Below, in pieces: positions 41,898 to 51,535 of a stretch of 64,000 nucleotides of DNA; the first letter of the stretch is position 1, and the number at the start of each line of letters is the position of its first letter. The notes below the pieces were generated by a model. The model ran no database searches and was not told the origin of the DNA. It saw nothing but the letters and a program-made list of their open reading frames with translations. The stretch is from contig NZ_JASBRE010000017.1 of NCBI RefSeq assembly GCF_029960815.1, forward strand, positions 1 through 64,000. Direction: 5' to 3'. The position numbers and the translations under genes were made by a program. This DNA comes from Pseudomonas sp. AL03 (lineage in GTDB: Bacteria; Pseudomonadota; Gammaproteobacteria; Pseudomonadales; Pseudomonadaceae).

Positions 41898-43517
41898 CTA
41901 TTCCAGCAAGAGGTGGCGGGCGAGCCCTTCGATGTAGGTTTCATCCTGGCCGTTGGGGTGTGCTTCGAAGGCCAGGTGCAGGTATTCGTGGGTCAGGTCG
42001 AGGCGGTCTTGCAATGACAGCACGCCGCGCACGTAGATGCGTTGGCGTTCGCGGTCGACGTAGGGGCGACCGAAGGCCAGGCGGCAAACGGCGAAGGTGC
42101 TGACTTCGTTGTAGCCAACCTCGTTTTCCAACCGCGGACGCCAGCCGCGGCGTTGGTTCAGCAGCCAGTCTTGCGCGGCGGGCAGTGCTTCGCAGGAGGC
42201 GACGGGGTTGTCCCAGCGGCTGAGGCTGGCGCGCGGGTAGGCGTGGAGCAGGATGGCGTCGTAGCGTTGGCCGGCGTTGGCTTGTTCGACGGCTTGCTGC
42301 CAGGAGAGTTTGTCCGGGCCGGGTTGGTCGGAGTGGTAGGTGACGGTGCTGCCGGCGAGGACTAGGTCGCTGGTCCAGGCGGCGATGTTGCGCGATTCGG
42401 CCGTGGCCGGGCGTGGGGCGACGCGCTGGCGGTTGCTGCTGTCGTCGATGCTCAGACAGTCGCCGTGGCGGGTGGCGTTTTGCAGCAGGTAGGTGCGGAT
42501 GGCGACGGCCAGGGCTTTGGCGGCTTCGGCGGGTTCGGGCTTGGCTTCGCGCTGGAGGACGCGAGCGACGTATTCTTCGCGGTCCAGGCGGGCGACGAGC
42601 TTGTCTTTGAGTAAAAACAATTCGCCGTCGCTGTGAATATCCAGTTGATTGCCGTTGGTGAATTCGACGCGATAATCGCCTTGCAAAGGCCCGGAAGCAA
42701 CAACGCGATCCCCGGCCAGAACACGCCCGATCGGATAACGGGAAAACAGGCCGACTTCGACGCAACGTCCCACGTCTGCTGGCCCTTCAACAGGCAGCAC
42801 AGAAGACAACGCTTCACCGTAGTTGCGAAGAACCATCTGACTGGTCCCCCGTCCGCCCGCCCAGATCGGCGTGCCGTCCGCCATCCACCCGGCGAACCCG
42901 CCCTGACGCGACGACGGATCCTGATCTCCCAACCAGCTCCAGGTTTTCACCCGCAATCGGCCACCCAGATCGCCCACGACATTGCCGTCAGCCGCATTCA
43001 ACACCACATCCAGCAACACACGCCGCGCCTGATCCTGCGCCGGCATCACGGCTAACATTCGTAGCAACTCAGTCACCGAAACCCGGGTGGCAGGTTGCAA
43101 CGACGGCAAATCCAGCAACCACTCCGGGGCCTGTCGCGCCTGCCAATACCTGCGCCAGTCAGCGCCAGCAATGCCCAACCGCTGCGGTTCAAAGTACAAA
43201 CCACACGACTTCACCAACGCCTGATCGCGACCAATCTTGCCGCCTGCGGTGCAGCAATAGACTTCCTCTTTCGACTGACCGCGACACTCGTAAGGCGATT
43301 CATGAGCGTCGGTATCCACCAGCCAGCCGTACACAAACAACTTCCACACACTGCCCAAAGGCGTCTGCAAATCAGCAGGCAACGGCTCGCGCGCGATCAC
43401 CTGAGTTCGACTCAAAGAAAGCAACTCACCTTTAAAAGCCAGCCGCAGCGGTTCGTCCTGCGCGGTTGCCAGCACAGGGATCAAACACAGCAGCCACCAG
43501 ACCAGAGGTCGGGTCAT
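41898..43517 (-). CDS. magE: DUF2300 (YfaQ-like) protein, MagE position
   Basis: Predicted periplasmic protein of 539 residues with a signal peptide ending LIPVLATAQ. The N-terminal part has an SVWK tetrad (LGSVWKLFVYGWL) like the SxxK of serine beta-lactamase-type enzymes. A central stretch EEYVARVLQREAKPEPAEAA, then LAVAIRTYLLQNA, resembles the SpoIID amidase-like domain. The C-terminus has HEYLHLAFEAHP. Homologues always sit in this operon (YfaQ in E. coli). Biochemical function is unknown. Confidence 0.86.
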   Translation of the reverse strand: MTRPLVWWLLCLIPVLATAQDEPLRLAFKGELLSLSRTQVIAREPLPADLQTPLGSVWKLFVYGWLVDTDAHESPYECRGQSKEEVYCCTAGGKIGRDQALVKSCGLYFEPQRLGIAGADWRRYWQARQAPEWLLDLPSLQPATRVSVTELLRMLAVMPAQDQARRVLLDVVLNAADGNVVGDLGGRLRVKTWSWLGDQDPSSRQGGFAGWMADGTPIWAGGRGTSQMVLRNYGEALSSVLPVEGPADVGRCVEVGLFSRYPIGRVLAGDRVVASGPLQGDYRVEFTNGNQLDIHSDGELFLLKDKLVARLDREEYVARVLQREAKPEPAEAAKALAVAIRTYLLQNATRHGDCLSIDDSSNRQRVAPRPATAESRNIAAWTSDLVLAGSTVTYHSDQPGPDKLSWQQAVEQANAGQRYDAILLHAYPRASLSRWDNPVASCEALPAAQDWLLNQRRGWRPRLENEVGYNEVSTFAVCRLAFGRPYVDRERQRIYVRGVLSLQDRLDLTHEYLHLAFEAHPNGQDETYIEGLARHLLLE

Positions 43518-43518
43518 G

Positions 43519-46500
43519 TCAGTTGACCGTGACCTGACCGAGGGCCGCTTTCTGTTCCTGAGCCTGATGCTGTGGCGCGTAGACCTGAGTGAAGCGCACC
43601 GGCGGCAAGTTGAACTGGCCCTTCTGCGAGAAGCGCACCAGATGACGCAGACGCAATTCGCCGCTCAAGGCATCCACCGGAATCGCGTAAGCCATTTGCC
43701 CCGGCTCGAAACGCGCTTTCTCCAATGCGGACGGCTCGGTGCCAGCCTTGCCCATCAGCTTGATGCCCCACGTGGTGCGCTCGACATCGGCACCCGGTGG
43801 CAGCGGCACTTCGAGCATGCCGTAGCGCAGCGGTTTGGCGGCTTTACTGGTGATGATCACTTCATCCAGGTACAGGCTGTCGCTGGACAACGGTTTGGTA
43901 CCGACCGCTTCCAGTTTGAAGGTGAAGGCTTCGTCGCCCGGCACCAGGCGCGACAGGCGACGGGTGATGATCACGGCCATCGGATCTACCGGTGATTGCC
44001 GGGTATGGAAGCTCAATGCCGCTCGCAACGGACGCTCTTGCACACCGGTCAGCGACAGCACTGCTGGCACGGCCGAAGAACCCTGCCAAGTCCAATACAT
44101 CTCGCCAGTATCACCGTGTTCTTTTTTCCAGCCTTCACCCGGTGTCAATGCGATGGTGGGCGAAGCCTGCTCGATACTGCGCTGCAACCAGGTCAGCGCC
44201 AACGCGCGTTCCAGGGTCGATTGCTGTGGCAGCAGACGTTGCAACAACGCTTGCGCGTGAGCCTGATCGAAGGCTTGCAGCGACAGATTTAACGCTTCGG
44301 CAAACGGCTGAGAGCTGACGGCCAAACGCTGTTGCGCATCCGCCAGTTGACGATTGAATGCGTCCGGCAGAATCACCTTCGATTGCTTCGCCAAAGAGGC
44401 CGTCAACACACGCGCCGCCGCCAGACCCAACGCCGAATCCGGATCGCTCATGACGATGCTGTCTTCGCCATCGTCCATCAGGTTCGCCGCATTACCCTCA
44501 CCCGCTTTCGACAGGTCATCCATCAACCCGCTGAGCAAGGTGTTCACCGGCAATTGCATCTGTTTGGCGAACGATAGAATCAGCGCTCTCTGCAGCAGCG
44601 GCGTGTTATTGGCCTGTTTCGAATAAACCTCCAGCACCCGTTGCCAATGCCCCGGCGGCAGGCTCAACTCCAACGCTTTACTGGCGTGCCAGTCGGCGTA
44701 GTAAGCGTAAGCAGTGAGGAATGCATCCGGTTCACCTTCCATGCCCCACCAAGTGAAACTCGCCGAAGGCCCGGCCATTTGCACCAGGCGCAGACGGCTG
44801 TTTTGCATGATCAGGCGCAAGCGGTCGCGAATCTGCGGATTCGACGCCAAGGTCGGATAAGCGATGCTTAACGGCAGCAAGCGGCTAGCGGTTTGTTCAA
44901 CACCGCCGTACGGATAACTCAGCAAATCATCGAGGGCGGAACGGAACAGCGCTTGCGGACTGTCATCCAGACGCAGACGAATATCGCTGGCGTCCGTCGG
45001 CAGGGTCAGCGGCGTGTCACCACTGACCACGTCCAGGCTTTGGCTTTGCGTGACCTGCCAGCCTTCACCGGTGGTGGTCAGGCGCACGGCCAGCGCATCG
45101 GCGGTTTGGCCGTCCTGCATCAGCTCAGCCGTCCACTCGCCACTGGCCAACGCGAACGCCGGCAGCGCGATGTAGTTGATGCCGTTGTTCAACGTCACCG
45201 GCACACGCTGTTCGGCGCCAGCGTAATGAATCACCAGCTCAGCCTTGACCGGTTTTTCCGCTTGGCTGAAAGCAAACACACCCAGATCAGGTCTGTCGCC
45301 GTTGCGGAATTTGGTTGGCCCGCTCCACTTCAGGTACAGCGGTTTTTCCGAGCGTACGAACTGCTTCTTCTGCCCGACCTGACCGTCATCGGCGATGGCC
45401 CGGGCGGTGATGCGCCAGCGGGTCAGCGAGTCCGGCATCTTGAAAGTGAAACGGGTTTTGCCATTGGCGTCGGTCACCAGTTCCGGCTGCCACGCAGCGG
45501 TATCGACGTCTTCACGACGCGGCCGCTCCAGCACTTTCACGCCTCGTTCGCTGCGGTTGGCTTTGCCCGGTGCACCCGGGCTGCCCGGCAATGCCACGTC
45601 GTAGCTGATGAACGACAGACTGGCGCTGGTGCGCACGTTGTTGCGGCGCGGGTGGTAGAAAAACTGGTCGATGGTCGGCGCGACTTCCGGTTGCAGCGCG
45701 TAGACCATTTCGTCCACCACGCTGACCGTCAGGTGCGCCGGGATCGGCTTGCCAGCGAACTCGGTGGTCAAGTCAACCGACACGGTATCGCCCGGCTGAT
45801 ACGACTCTTTATCGGTGGCGATGGCCACGTCGATCTGCGGCGCGATCACCTTGATGCCGGCGTTCTGGAAGCTGTACTGACCACCCTTGGTGTAAAGCAC
45901 CGAGAAGGTCAGGTTCGGCGCGAAATTATCTTTCACCGGGATCCGCGCGCGGTATTGGGTCTCGCTGAGTTTTTCCATCTGCAGCCAGTCGCCGCCCTTG
46001 GACAGCAGCGCTGTGGCCTCGACCTTGTCGCGCTCGAGCGACAGCAATGCATCGCTGATCGGCTCAGGGAAGGTGATCAATGCGAGGGCCTCGTCGCCGG
46101 CCTTATACTCGGGTTTGTCGAGCACGATTTCCACAGTGCCGGGCACGGCTTTGACGCCATCACCAGTGACCGAATGACCGGTGGCACCCACCACGCGGCC
46201 ATGGTCATCCTTCAACGTCAGGTTGTAGGTGCCCGGACGGTCGAAGGCCACGGTGAAGCCTTTATCGCTCGCGGCGAGTTTGCCTTCGCCAGCGGACTGA
46301 TCTTCCAGTCTTACCCAGCTGTAGCTGCTCGGAGTGACCGCTTTGCTTTGCTCGCTGCCGCCTTCATTCAAGTAACTGAACGCAACCTTGTCGCCCACCG
46401 CACTGAAGCGTTGAGGTGCGCTCAAGCGGAAACTCGCGGCACCCCGGTCGATGAGAATTTCCTTAGTGGTCTTGACCCGATACGCCGCACCATCGCTGGC

Positions 46501-48084
46501 AAACACGGTGAGCATGTAGCGACTTGGCTTCTCGGCAGCCGGCAGATCGAGCGTCGCGTTGCCCTTGGAATCGGTGGTCAGTTCGGTGCTGGTCAACTCA
46601 ACCGGGAATTGCCCGAGGTATTGCAGTTCGTTGTCGACCATCGACAGTTGCTGGGCGCGCAGGCTCAGGGTCAACTTGGCATCGGCCACCGGCTTTCCGT
46701 CCGGGTACAGCAGCACCAGGTTGCCTTTCACCGGCTCGCCGGTGCGGTAATCCTGCTTGGCCAGGTTCAGGGAAATTTCGAAGTGCGGCTTGATGTATTC
46801 GGCGACGCGGAAGGCGCTGCTGTAGGCCTGATCCTTGTAGCTGAAACGCAGCTCATAACCGCCGGCCACGGCGTTGTCCGGTAACTGGAACCGGCCTTGA
46901 GTACCCGCCTTGGAATCGAGTTTCAGCGCCAGCGATTGCAGCGCAGTGCCGGTGGCATCGAGCACTGTGACATTCACGTCAGCTGCCGTCGGCAGCACAG
47001 AGTCGCGGGCATTCTTGAACTCGCGACCGACAATTTTCAGCGACACCCAATCCCCCGGCCGATACAGCGGCCGGTCGGTGAAGGCATAGAGTTTGGTGTC
47101 GTAGATTTCGCTGTCGTAATAGAAGTTTTCGGAGACAAACACCCCGCCCTCTTCGTCCTCGCCGATCACGAAAGAACGCTCCGGGCTGACGTGCTTCAGA
47201 CGCAGTAAGCCATCGGCATCGGTGGAGCCACTGCTCATCACGCCCAGCCCATCGGTCCATAGAACGTTGACCTTCGGCACCGAACTGCCTTCGTGTTTGC
47301 GCGCCGCCCACACCAGCAATTCATCACCGGCAATTTTGCTCACGGCCACGGTGTTGGAGACGAAGACCATGGTGGTCGCACGGTATTTACCAATCAGCGC
47401 TTCCACCAGATACAGACCCGGCTTCAGATTGCCCAACGGGATATACACGTTGCCCGGTGCAACGCTGACGAACTCGCTGGAAGAACCGGCCAGGTTAACG
47501 CCCTCAGGCGGCTGGATCGGTTTGGCTTGCCACAGCGGATAACGGAATTGGCTGACCACCGGCAAGCCCGGAATCAGCGCGAATTGCGGCTGAGCGTCGT
47601 AGGGCGTTGGCGCGGCGATGGCGGTGCCCATCTTCAGTTCCGGCACTTCCTCGGTGACTTGTTTACGCGATTCGTAGGAGAACGCCCGCTGCATCACCCG
47701 ACGGGATTTGCGGTACCAGTTGTCCCACAAATACGCGAGCGTGTTCGACAGGCCTTCTCCCTTGAACTGGCCGTCGCTGACCACCCGGTGCAGGTTCTTC
47801 TGGCGCTTGAGAAAATCCAGCGGCTTGTCGATGCGGTACACGCGAATGTCGGCGCCGCCGTAAGGCTCCATGCGGAACCGCCGGTAGTCGCGACCCGGTG
47901 CTTCGAGGCGAACCATCGCCTGTTCGTCGGCGGCAAAACTGCTGTCGGCCAGCAGGAAAAAGCTTTCACCGGCAACCGGTGTGTAACCGCTCGGCTCGAC
48001 AGTGTCTTCGGCGTTGACCGCCGAAAAAGGCAGCACTAATACCAACAGCAGAGGCAGAAAACGCAGCATGCGGGCACCGATCAT
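43519..48084 (-). CDS. magD: Bacterial alpha-2-macroglobulin (YfaS/MagD type)
   Basis: Large periplasmic protein of about 1521 residues, with a signal peptide ending VLPFSAVNAEDT and no lipobox. It has the A2M domain order: macroglobulin-like domains with the repeated YRPGDWVSLK and YRTGEPVKGNL type openings, a proline/charged bait-like stretch SPGAPGKANRSERGVKVLER, then the complement-like TED region. The thioester CxEQ is replaced by GVEQ (YGGVEQTASRLLP), so no covalent trap is possible. P. aeruginosa MagD is reported to form a complex with the other Mag proteins and PBP1b. The start at 48084 overlaps the upstream gene (ATGA); 48069 is an alternative. Confidence 0.92.
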   Translation of the reverse strand: MIGARMLRFLPLLLVLVLPFSAVNAEDTVEPSGYTPVAGESFFLLADSSFAADEQAMVRLEAPGRDYRRFRMEPYGGADIRVYRIDKPLDFLKRQKNLHRVVSDGQFKGEGLSNTLAYLWDNWYRKSRRVMQRAFSYESRKQVTEEVPELKMGTAIAAPTPYDAQPQFALIPGLPVVSQFRYPLWQAKPIQPPEGVNLAGSSSEFVSVAPGNVYIPLGNLKPGLYLVEALIGKYRATTMVFVSNTVAVSKIAGDELLVWAARKHEGSSVPKVNVLWTDGLGVMSSGSTDADGLLRLKHVSPERSFVIGEDEEGGVFVSENFYYDSEIYDTKLYAFTDRPLYRPGDWVSLKIVGREFKNARDSVLPTAADVNVTVLDATGTALQSLALKLDSKAGTQGRFQLPDNAVAGGYELRFSYKDQAYSSAFRVAEYIKPHFEISLNLAKQDYRTGEPVKGNLVLLYPDGKPVADAKLTLSLRAQQLSMVDNELQYLGQFPVELTSTELTTDSKGNATLDLPAAEKPSRYMLTVFASDGAAYRVKTTKEILIDRGAASFRLSAPQRFSAVGDKVAFSYLNEGGSEQSKAVTPSSYSWVRLEDQSAGEGKLAASDKGFTVAFDRPGTYNLTLKDDHGRVVGATGHSVTGDGVKAVPGTVEIVLDKPEYKAGDEALALITFPEPISDALLSLERDKVEATALLSKGGDWLQMEKLSETQYRARIPVKDNFAPNLTFSVLYTKGGQYSFQNAGIKVIAPQIDVAIATDKESYQPGDTVSVDLTTEFAGKPIPAHLTVSVVDEMVYALQPEVAPTIDQFFYHPRRNNVRTSASLSFISYDVALPGSPGAPGKANRSERGVKVLERPRREDVDTAAWQPELVTDANGKTRFTFKMPDSLTRWRITARAIADDGQVGQKKQFVRSEKPLYLKWSGPTKFRNGDRPDLGVFAFSQAEKPVKAELVIHYAGAEQRVPVTLNNGINYIALPAFALASGEWTAELMQDGQTADALAVRLTTTGEGWQVTQSQSLDVVSGDTPLTLPTDASDIRLRLDDSPQALFRSALDDLLSYPYGGVEQTASRLLPLSIAYPTLASNPQIRDRLRLIMQNSRLRLVQMAGPSASFTWWGMEGEPDAFLTAYAYYADWHASKALELSLPPGHWQRVLEVYSKQANNTPLLQRALILSFAKQMQLPVNTLLSGLMDDLSKAGEGNAANLMDDGEDSIVMSDPDSALGLAAARVLTASLAKQSKVILPDAFNRQLADAQQRLAVSSQPFAEALNLSLQAFDQAHAQALLQRLLPQQSTLERALALTWLQRSIEQASPTIALTPGEGWKKEHGDTGEMYWTWQGSSAVPAVLSLTGVQERPLRAALSFHTRQSPVDPMAVIITRRLSRLVPGDEAFTFKLEAVGTKPLSSDSLYLDEVIITSKAAKPLRYGMLEVPLPPGADVERTTWGIKLMGKAGTEPSALEKARFEPGQMAYAIPVDALSGELRLRHLVRFSQKGQFNLPPVRFTQVYAPQHQAQEQKAALGQVTVN

Positions 48085-48719
48085 TGGGAGAGAAAGTTCA
48101 GTCGATAGACGCCGATGAAGTTGGGGTTGGCTGCGTCGGGGATCCATCGGGTGTCCTTCCATGTCATGAGTTGCTGCAGGCTTGCGGAGCGCATGCCGTT
48201 GTCAGTCGGGGTGGCGGTGCCGGTGTGATAGGCGATGTAGCGGCCCATCCAGATCATCAGGTGCTGGTCGTCGCCCTGATCGAAAAACATCAGGTCGCCG
48301 GGCCGGGCTTGCGCTAAATCGCGGCCGACCAAATGGCTGTTGAACTGAATCAGTTTGATTGCGTTGACGTAGGGCCCGACCTTGCCGCCGCCCTGCTGCC
48401 ATTGCTGAGCGAGAGCGCGTTGGGCCTCGCTCAGTTGCAGCTCCGGCGGCAAGTAGCGATTGGACAGGCCATTGCTGCGCAGCCATTTATCGTCATGGAC
48501 TTTCAGCGCTTCGTTGGCGGCAAAACGGACCAGGCCGGCGCAGTCCTGCTGATACCAGCGCGGGCTCGGGCCTTGGGTCAGTTGTTCCTGAGCGATGCGC
48601 ACGAACCAGGCACGGAACACCTGGGATTGCTGCACGTCCAGTGGCGGCGCCTCAGTGGCAAATGCCCGAGTGCCCAGCAACATCGCCAGCAGACCAAGGC
48701 CTCGGATAAGTGCGGTCAC
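48081..48719 (-). CDS. magC: DUF1175 (YfaT-like) protein, MagC position
   Basis: Protein of about 212 residues with a hydrophobic N-terminal signal (LIRGLGLLAMLLGTRAFA) and an NlpC/P60-like cysteine segment YQQDCAGLVRFAANEALK, then PGDLMFFDQGDDQHLMIWMG holding a histidine. These suggest a papain-fold peptidase or amidase acting on murein or on its own neighbours; activity is untested as far as the sequence shows. The GTG at 48719 overlaps the upstream stop codon by four bases and is preferred; ATG at 48731 is possible. Confidence 0.82.
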   Translation of the reverse strand: MTALIRGLGLLAMLLGTRAFATEAPPLDVQQSQVFRAWFVRIAQEQLTQGPSPRWYQQDCAGLVRFAANEALKVHDDKWLRSNGLSNRYLPPELQLSEAQRALAQQWQQGGGKVGPYVNAIKLIQFNSHLVGRDLAQARPGDLMFFDQGDDQHLMIWMGRYIAYHTGTATPTDNGMRSASLQQLMTWKDTRWIPDAANPNFIGVYRLNFLSQ

Positions 48720-50428
48720 AGGGCTTTCCATTCCAGCGGCAGCCATTGCCAGTGGCCATCGGGTTCGCTGCCTTCCGGAAGCGTCAGTGCGTACTTGCCG
48801 TAACCGCCGAGCTTGCGCAGTTTGGGGATCAGGTAGGTTTGCGCCGCGTTGTAGAACACCGGTTCCATGTCTTGCGGCAGGCTGTCGAGGGTTTCCTGTT
48901 GCATCAGCTGCGCCATGGAATCAGGGCCGAAGTAGACCGGCATCAGCAGGTCTTTTGGCACCACGTCGGCCATCGGCGGGAAGCGTTTGTCGAGGGTGCC
49001 GAGGGCTTTGTCCACCAGCGTGTCGTCGAGGGAGAACAGCAGCGTCGAGCCGTGGCGCGCCAGGCTCACTTTCATGAACGCCTTGCCGGTGATCGCGTCC
49101 GGTTGCTCGGCGTCTTTGGCCTTGTAAGGGCCGAAGTTGGAGCTGACCTGACGTTGCCACTGATGGGTTTCACCTTCCTGTTTCTCGACCACCGGGAAGG
49201 CATGCTCTTCGACGTTGGCCTCAAAGGCGCCGACCATCGAGCCGAACAAATTGCCCAGATCACCGTCGAGTTTTGCGCTGTCATCATCGTTCAGGCTGGC
49301 CACCAGCAACGGCGTGTACAACCGCGAATCGGCGTACCAACACAGGCCGGCGGCACCGGCCATGTGTTCGGTCAGGGCCTGGGCCACCGACTCTTCGGCA
49401 CCGAGTTTCACCAGCAACGGCTTCTGTTGTTCGGCGGCGAGCGGCAACGCTACGCAGGCGCTGGCGCCCATCGGCATGGCTTGCCAGATCGGTTTGAAAT
49501 CGAAGTCCGGCTGGTTGTCCAGTTCGTCCAGGGCGAGGAAGCTGTGCCAGCCCTTGTCGTCCATGTCGAAGCGCAGGCCGGCGAAGTTCGGGATGAAACG
49601 CTGGTACCCCATGGCCAGGACGCTGGCATTCACCGAGAGGCGCTGTTTCACCTCGGGCGCGCGGGGTTGCAGGCCGAAGGCTTCAGGGAACAGTTTGTCG
49701 CCATTGAGCAACGCCGCGATGGCCTTGGTCGAGACGCTGCCCGGTTCTTCCGGTGAGCCGCTTTGCGGATCGTAGAGTTTGGTCGGGTTGGACAGCACCA
49801 CCAGTTTGTCGCCATGGGAAGCGAACAGCAGCGCTTTGCTGGCGTTGTAGCTCAGTTGATAGAGCGCCACATCGTCGGCACCCACTTTCACATCACCGAT
49901 TTTGCTCAGCTGCGAATCATCCAGCGCCACTTTCGCCAGCGGCTCCAGCACCTTGGCCAGACCACCGCGATCCATCACCAACAAAAAGTCTTTCAAGCGA
50001 CCATCCGCCCCACGCCACAGCGCCACGTCCGCCGGTTGATCGAAGAGCTGCTCGATCAGGCTGTCCTGCAGCTTCAAATCGTGTTCGTAAGTGATCCGTC
50101 GCAGACTGCCGATCAAACCGAGACGATCCGCATGCGTTTCGTAATAGAAGACGAAATCTTCAGTCAGGGTTTCCTTGAGGAACGGCACCGCCAGCAAATC
50201 CTTGGGCAACCGGCTCAAGGAGTGGGTTTCGAGCAGACCGTCCGGCCGGCTCATGCCCAGTTTGTCGCTGGCCAATTCCGCCGGCGGCGCCTTGGGTTTG
50301 TGCATGAACCAGCCCAACCCGGCCGCAACGCCGGCCACCAGGCACAGCCCGATCAGAACGGCTGGCCAGCGCCGGGAAGGTTTGGCAGCCGGTGCGTCAG
50401 CGGCCGGAGAAACAGTGTTATCGCTCAT
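48716..50428 (-). CDS. magB: DUF2138 (YfaA-like) protein, MagB position
   Basis: Protein of 570 residues with a polar N-terminus and one membrane anchor (WPAVLIGLCLVAGVAAGLGW), so it is probably inserted in the inner membrane with the bulk in the periplasm. Homologues (E. coli YfaA) share the DUF2138 body: TLTEDFVFYYETHADRLG, DVALWRGADGRLKDFLLV and YFGPDSMAQLMQQETLDSL. Role unknown; MagB is one of the partners in the P. aeruginosa complex. The start at 50428 (MSDNTV) is preferred. It lies 37 bases after magA. Confidence 0.86.
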   Translation of the reverse strand: MSDNTVSPAADAPAAKPSRRWPAVLIGLCLVAGVAAGLGWFMHKPKAPPAELASDKLGMSRPDGLLETHSLSRLPKDLLAVPFLKETLTEDFVFYYETHADRLGLIGSLRRITYEHDLKLQDSLIEQLFDQPADVALWRGADGRLKDFLLVMDRGGLAKVLEPLAKVALDDSQLSKIGDVKVGADDVALYQLSYNASKALLFASHGDKLVVLSNPTKLYDPQSGSPEEPGSVSTKAIAALLNGDKLFPEAFGLQPRAPEVKQRLSVNASVLAMGYQRFIPNFAGLRFDMDDKGWHSFLALDELDNQPDFDFKPIWQAMPMGASACVALPLAAEQQKPLLVKLGAEESVAQALTEHMAGAAGLCWYADSRLYTPLLVASLNDDDSAKLDGDLGNLFGSMVGAFEANVEEHAFPVVEKQEGETHQWQRQVSSNFGPYKAKDAEQPDAITGKAFMKVSLARHGSTLLFSLDDTLVDKALGTLDKRFPPMADVVPKDLLMPVYFGPDSMAQLMQQETLDSLPQDMEPVFYNAAQTYLIPKLRKLGGYGKYALTLPEGSEPDGHWQWLPLEWKAL

Positions 50429-50465
50429 GTTCACAAAACCCGATGTCATCCGTGGTGCGGGATGC

Positions 50466-51257
50466 TTAATAGTTGAAAGTCTTGACCAGCAGCAGGTCAC
50501 CGATGGCCCGCAGGGGCACGATGAAGGTTTCGCGTTTTTCGTCGACGGTGTTTTCGTTGAGCACCAGGTTGATCTGCGAGGTGATCACCTCGTTCTGGTT
50601 GCTGGTCTCATCGAAGTTATAGCCGCCACTGCCGAAGTTACCCCAATAGTTCACGTAAACCAGATAGGTGCCATGCATCGGCGCGGTCATGGTGAACATT
50701 TCCGGGCCGGGGCCATCGACGCCGTCCGGATCCAGGCCGCCGCCGTTGCTCATCGCCGGGCGGGCCCAGAATGCATGCTGGCCGTCGGGGGTGATGATGT
50801 GCAGATCGAGTTCGGCTTTCGGGTCGTCCCAACCCAGCACCACGCGAATCCGCGCCGGGGTGCGCAGGTTGTTGGCTTCATAAAATTGGACGCGCTTGAG
50901 CGATTTGCCCTCAGCGCTGCGAACTTCGACGCTGTTGGAACCGGCACCGAACGCATACGGCCGGGCGAAACGCCCTTGGTCGTCGGTGTACAGATTAAGA
51001 GGATTGCCGTTAACCGCCAGGCTGTGCGGTCCACGCTGAGTGCCGATGGCCTTGAGCTGGCCTTGGATCATTGTGCGATTGCGCTGCACACCCCGATCAA
51101 TGGGTGGCGTGGGATAGGCGACTTGAGGATTTTCACTGCGGTCCAGCAGGCCGGAATAACGCCAGCCACCCACCGGTTCCGACAGCTCGGCCGAAGGCTC
51201 GGCCCAGGCCGCGGTCGCGCAGACAAGCGTGATCAGCAACGTAAGAACACAACGCAT
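50466..51257 (-). CDS. magA: DUF2135 (YfaP-like) periplasmic protein, MagA position
   Basis: The 263-residue secreted protein has a signal peptide (VLTLLITLVCATAAWAEP) and the DUF2135 body seen also in magF: VGGWRYSG, MIQGQLKAIGTQRGPHSLAV, YAFGAGSNSVEVRS, LGWDDPKAELDLHIITPDGQ and YLVYVNYWG. First gene of the mag operon, with a strong AGGAGG ribosome-binding site for the ATG at 51257. The pair of DUF2135 genes flanking the operon probably arose by duplication. Confidence 0.87.
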   Translation of the reverse strand: MRCVLTLLITLVCATAAWAEPSAELSEPVGGWRYSGLLDRSENPQVAYPTPPIDRGVQRNRTMIQGQLKAIGTQRGPHSLAVNGNPLNLYTDDQGRFARPYAFGAGSNSVEVRSAEGKSLKRVQFYEANNLRTPARIRVVLGWDDPKAELDLHIITPDGQHAFWARPAMSNGGGLDPDGVDGPGPEMFTMTAPMHGTYLVYVNYWGNFGSGGYNFDETSNQNEVITSQINLVLNENTVDEKRETFIVPLRAIGDLLLVKTFNY

Positions 51258-51448
51258 GTGACGCCTCCTGCCATGCATAACGAAACCTTGCGCCCGATCC
51301 TCGGCGCGTTACAGATCCAAAAACTGCGTTTCGTCAGAAAGACCCATGACTATCGGGTCGTCGAAGGCGCGAAGATTAGCCATTCGGCGGTTTTTAAACA
51401 ATCGCAGACATCTGAATTTGCGGCAGGAATCACGCTCGTGGCTGGACG

Positions 51449-51512
51449 GTGAGCCGAATAGGCGTCATATTCGGCTCACCACATGAGCCGAATAACGTTT
51501 CTATTCGGCTCA
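51449..51512 (+). promoter_or_regulatory. Twin palindromic operators upstream of fic
   Basis: Two almost identical palindromes: GTGAGCCGAATA (51449-51460) paired across a 7-base spacer with TATTCGGCTCAC (51468-51479), then TGAGCCGAATA (51484-51494) paired across 7 bases with TATTCGGCTCA (51502-51512). Centres are 34 bases apart. The second ends 24 bases before the Fic start codon, so a bound protein would block it. The Fic protein carries a winged-helix domain and is the obvious candidate binder. Confidence 0.75.
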
Positions 51513-51535
51513 CCCACTCCAAGAGCACCGAGTTC

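Noticed and set aside
44930..44990. Thioester site in MagD
   Set aside because: The CxEQ motif is absent; the matching position reads GVEQ.
44893..46884. Plus-strand open frame of about 663 codons opposite magD
   Set aside because: Shadow of the macroglobulin gene; no family resemblance and Gln/His/Arg-rich.
51449..51535. Longer Fic N-terminus
   Set aside because: The extra 29 codons would translate the twin palindromes; the conserved protein begins at MAPHWIWQ.
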